In this document: positions 44,070 to 44,147 of the stretch, piece by piece
How the letters are laid out: every line of letters begins with the position of its first letter
How positions within the stretch are numbered: position 1 is the first letter of the stretch
Assembly: GCA_016927815.1 (NCBI GenBank)
Contig: JAFGLY010000072.1
Coordinates: 1 to 44,147 of the forward strand
DNA length: 44,147 nt
Direction of reading: 5' to 3'
Origin: Deltaproteobacteria bacterium
GTDB lineage: Bacteria > Myxococcota_A > UBA796 > JAFGLY01
Notes under the pieces: model-generated
The model's database searches: none
Seen by the model: only the letters and a program-made list of their open reading frames with translations
Told to the model about the DNA's origin: nothing
Program-made: the position numbers and the translations under genes

Positions 44070-44147
44070 ATGCAGGTTCCGATCCCGAGACGCGCGTGGC
44101 TGGTGGCCGCCGGTCTGGGGCTGCTGCCGACAGCGGTGCAGGCCGCA
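44070..44147 (+). CDS. Start of a secreted protein, cut by window edge
   Basis: Only 26 codons are visible. They form a signal peptide: a basic N-terminus (PRRAW), a hydrophobic core (LVAAGLGLLP) and an AVQAA cleavage-type end. GAGGAG lies 6 nt before the ATG. The mature protein is outside the window. Confidence 0.75.
   Translation, partial: MQVPIPRRAWLVAAGLGLLPTAVQAA

Overview
This 44 kb window is very GC-rich DNA of the deltaproteobacterial/Myxococcota type. That placement is inferred from gene style: long secreted lipoproteins with acidic D/T/G-rich linkers after the lipobox, IPT/kelch and HAF repeat proteins, a PilT-like ATPase, an ECF sigma factor module, B12-dependent methylmalonyl-CoA mutase and TreT. 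No rRNA, tRNA, insertion sequence, prophage or CRISPR array is visible. Coding density is high; only one intergenic stretch exceeds 300 bp (30138-30586).

Layout. 1-5.6 kb, minus strand: a truncated ADP-ribosylglycohydrolase and its unknown partner; an ECF sigma factor with a small membrane protein and a methyltransferase; a MerR regulator translationally coupled to a VWA protein fused to a pepsin-like two-lobed domain. 5.6-14.4 kb, minus strand: sbcC and sbcD, read from the same run as a LolCDE/MacB-like ABC exporter (two FtsX-type permeases and an ATPase), with an MgtC/DUF4010 membrane protein upstream. 14.5-22.4 kb, plus strand: a 1636-residue surface lipoprotein with tandem cysteine-rich IPT-like domains and a kelch-like C-terminus, a probable outer-membrane beta-barrel, a PilT-type ATPase and a secreted protein of unknown function. 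22.4-25.8 kb: an NAD(P)-dependent succinate-semialdehyde dehydrogenase-type enzyme (minus), a small lipoprotein (plus) and a radical SAM/B12-type protein (minus). 26-29 kb, plus: a histidine kinase/response regulator pair with Pho-box-like direct repeats in front, then glyA. 29-32.3 kb: a HAF-repeat secreted protein (minus), an Asp/YD-repeat lipoprotein and a coiled-coil protein (plus). 32.4-41.8 kb, plus: both methylmalonyl-CoA mutase subunits, the MeaB GTPase chaperone, then an RND adaptor and RND pump with hardly any spacing. 41.9-44.1 kb, plus: a stand-alone receiver protein, trehalose synthase TreT, and the first codons of a secreted protein cut by the window edge.

How the genes work together. 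The clearest metabolic unit is mutA-mutB-meaB (propionyl-CoA/succinyl-CoA interconversion). SbcCD handles DNA ends and hairpins. The ABC exporter, RND pump, giant lipoprotein and beta-barrel are envelope functions. Several genes (MerR, MgtC, the 30.6 kb lipoprotein, possibly the histidine kinase) have promoter-like -10 elements only 6-10 nt before the start codon and no Shine-Dalgarno sequence, which suggests leaderless transcripts. The most unusual items are the VWA/pepsin-like fusion with its MerR regulator and palindromic operator, the cysteine-rich repeat lipoprotein cluster, and the ECF sigma/small membrane protein pair. All functions are assigned by reading motifs; no database search was run.
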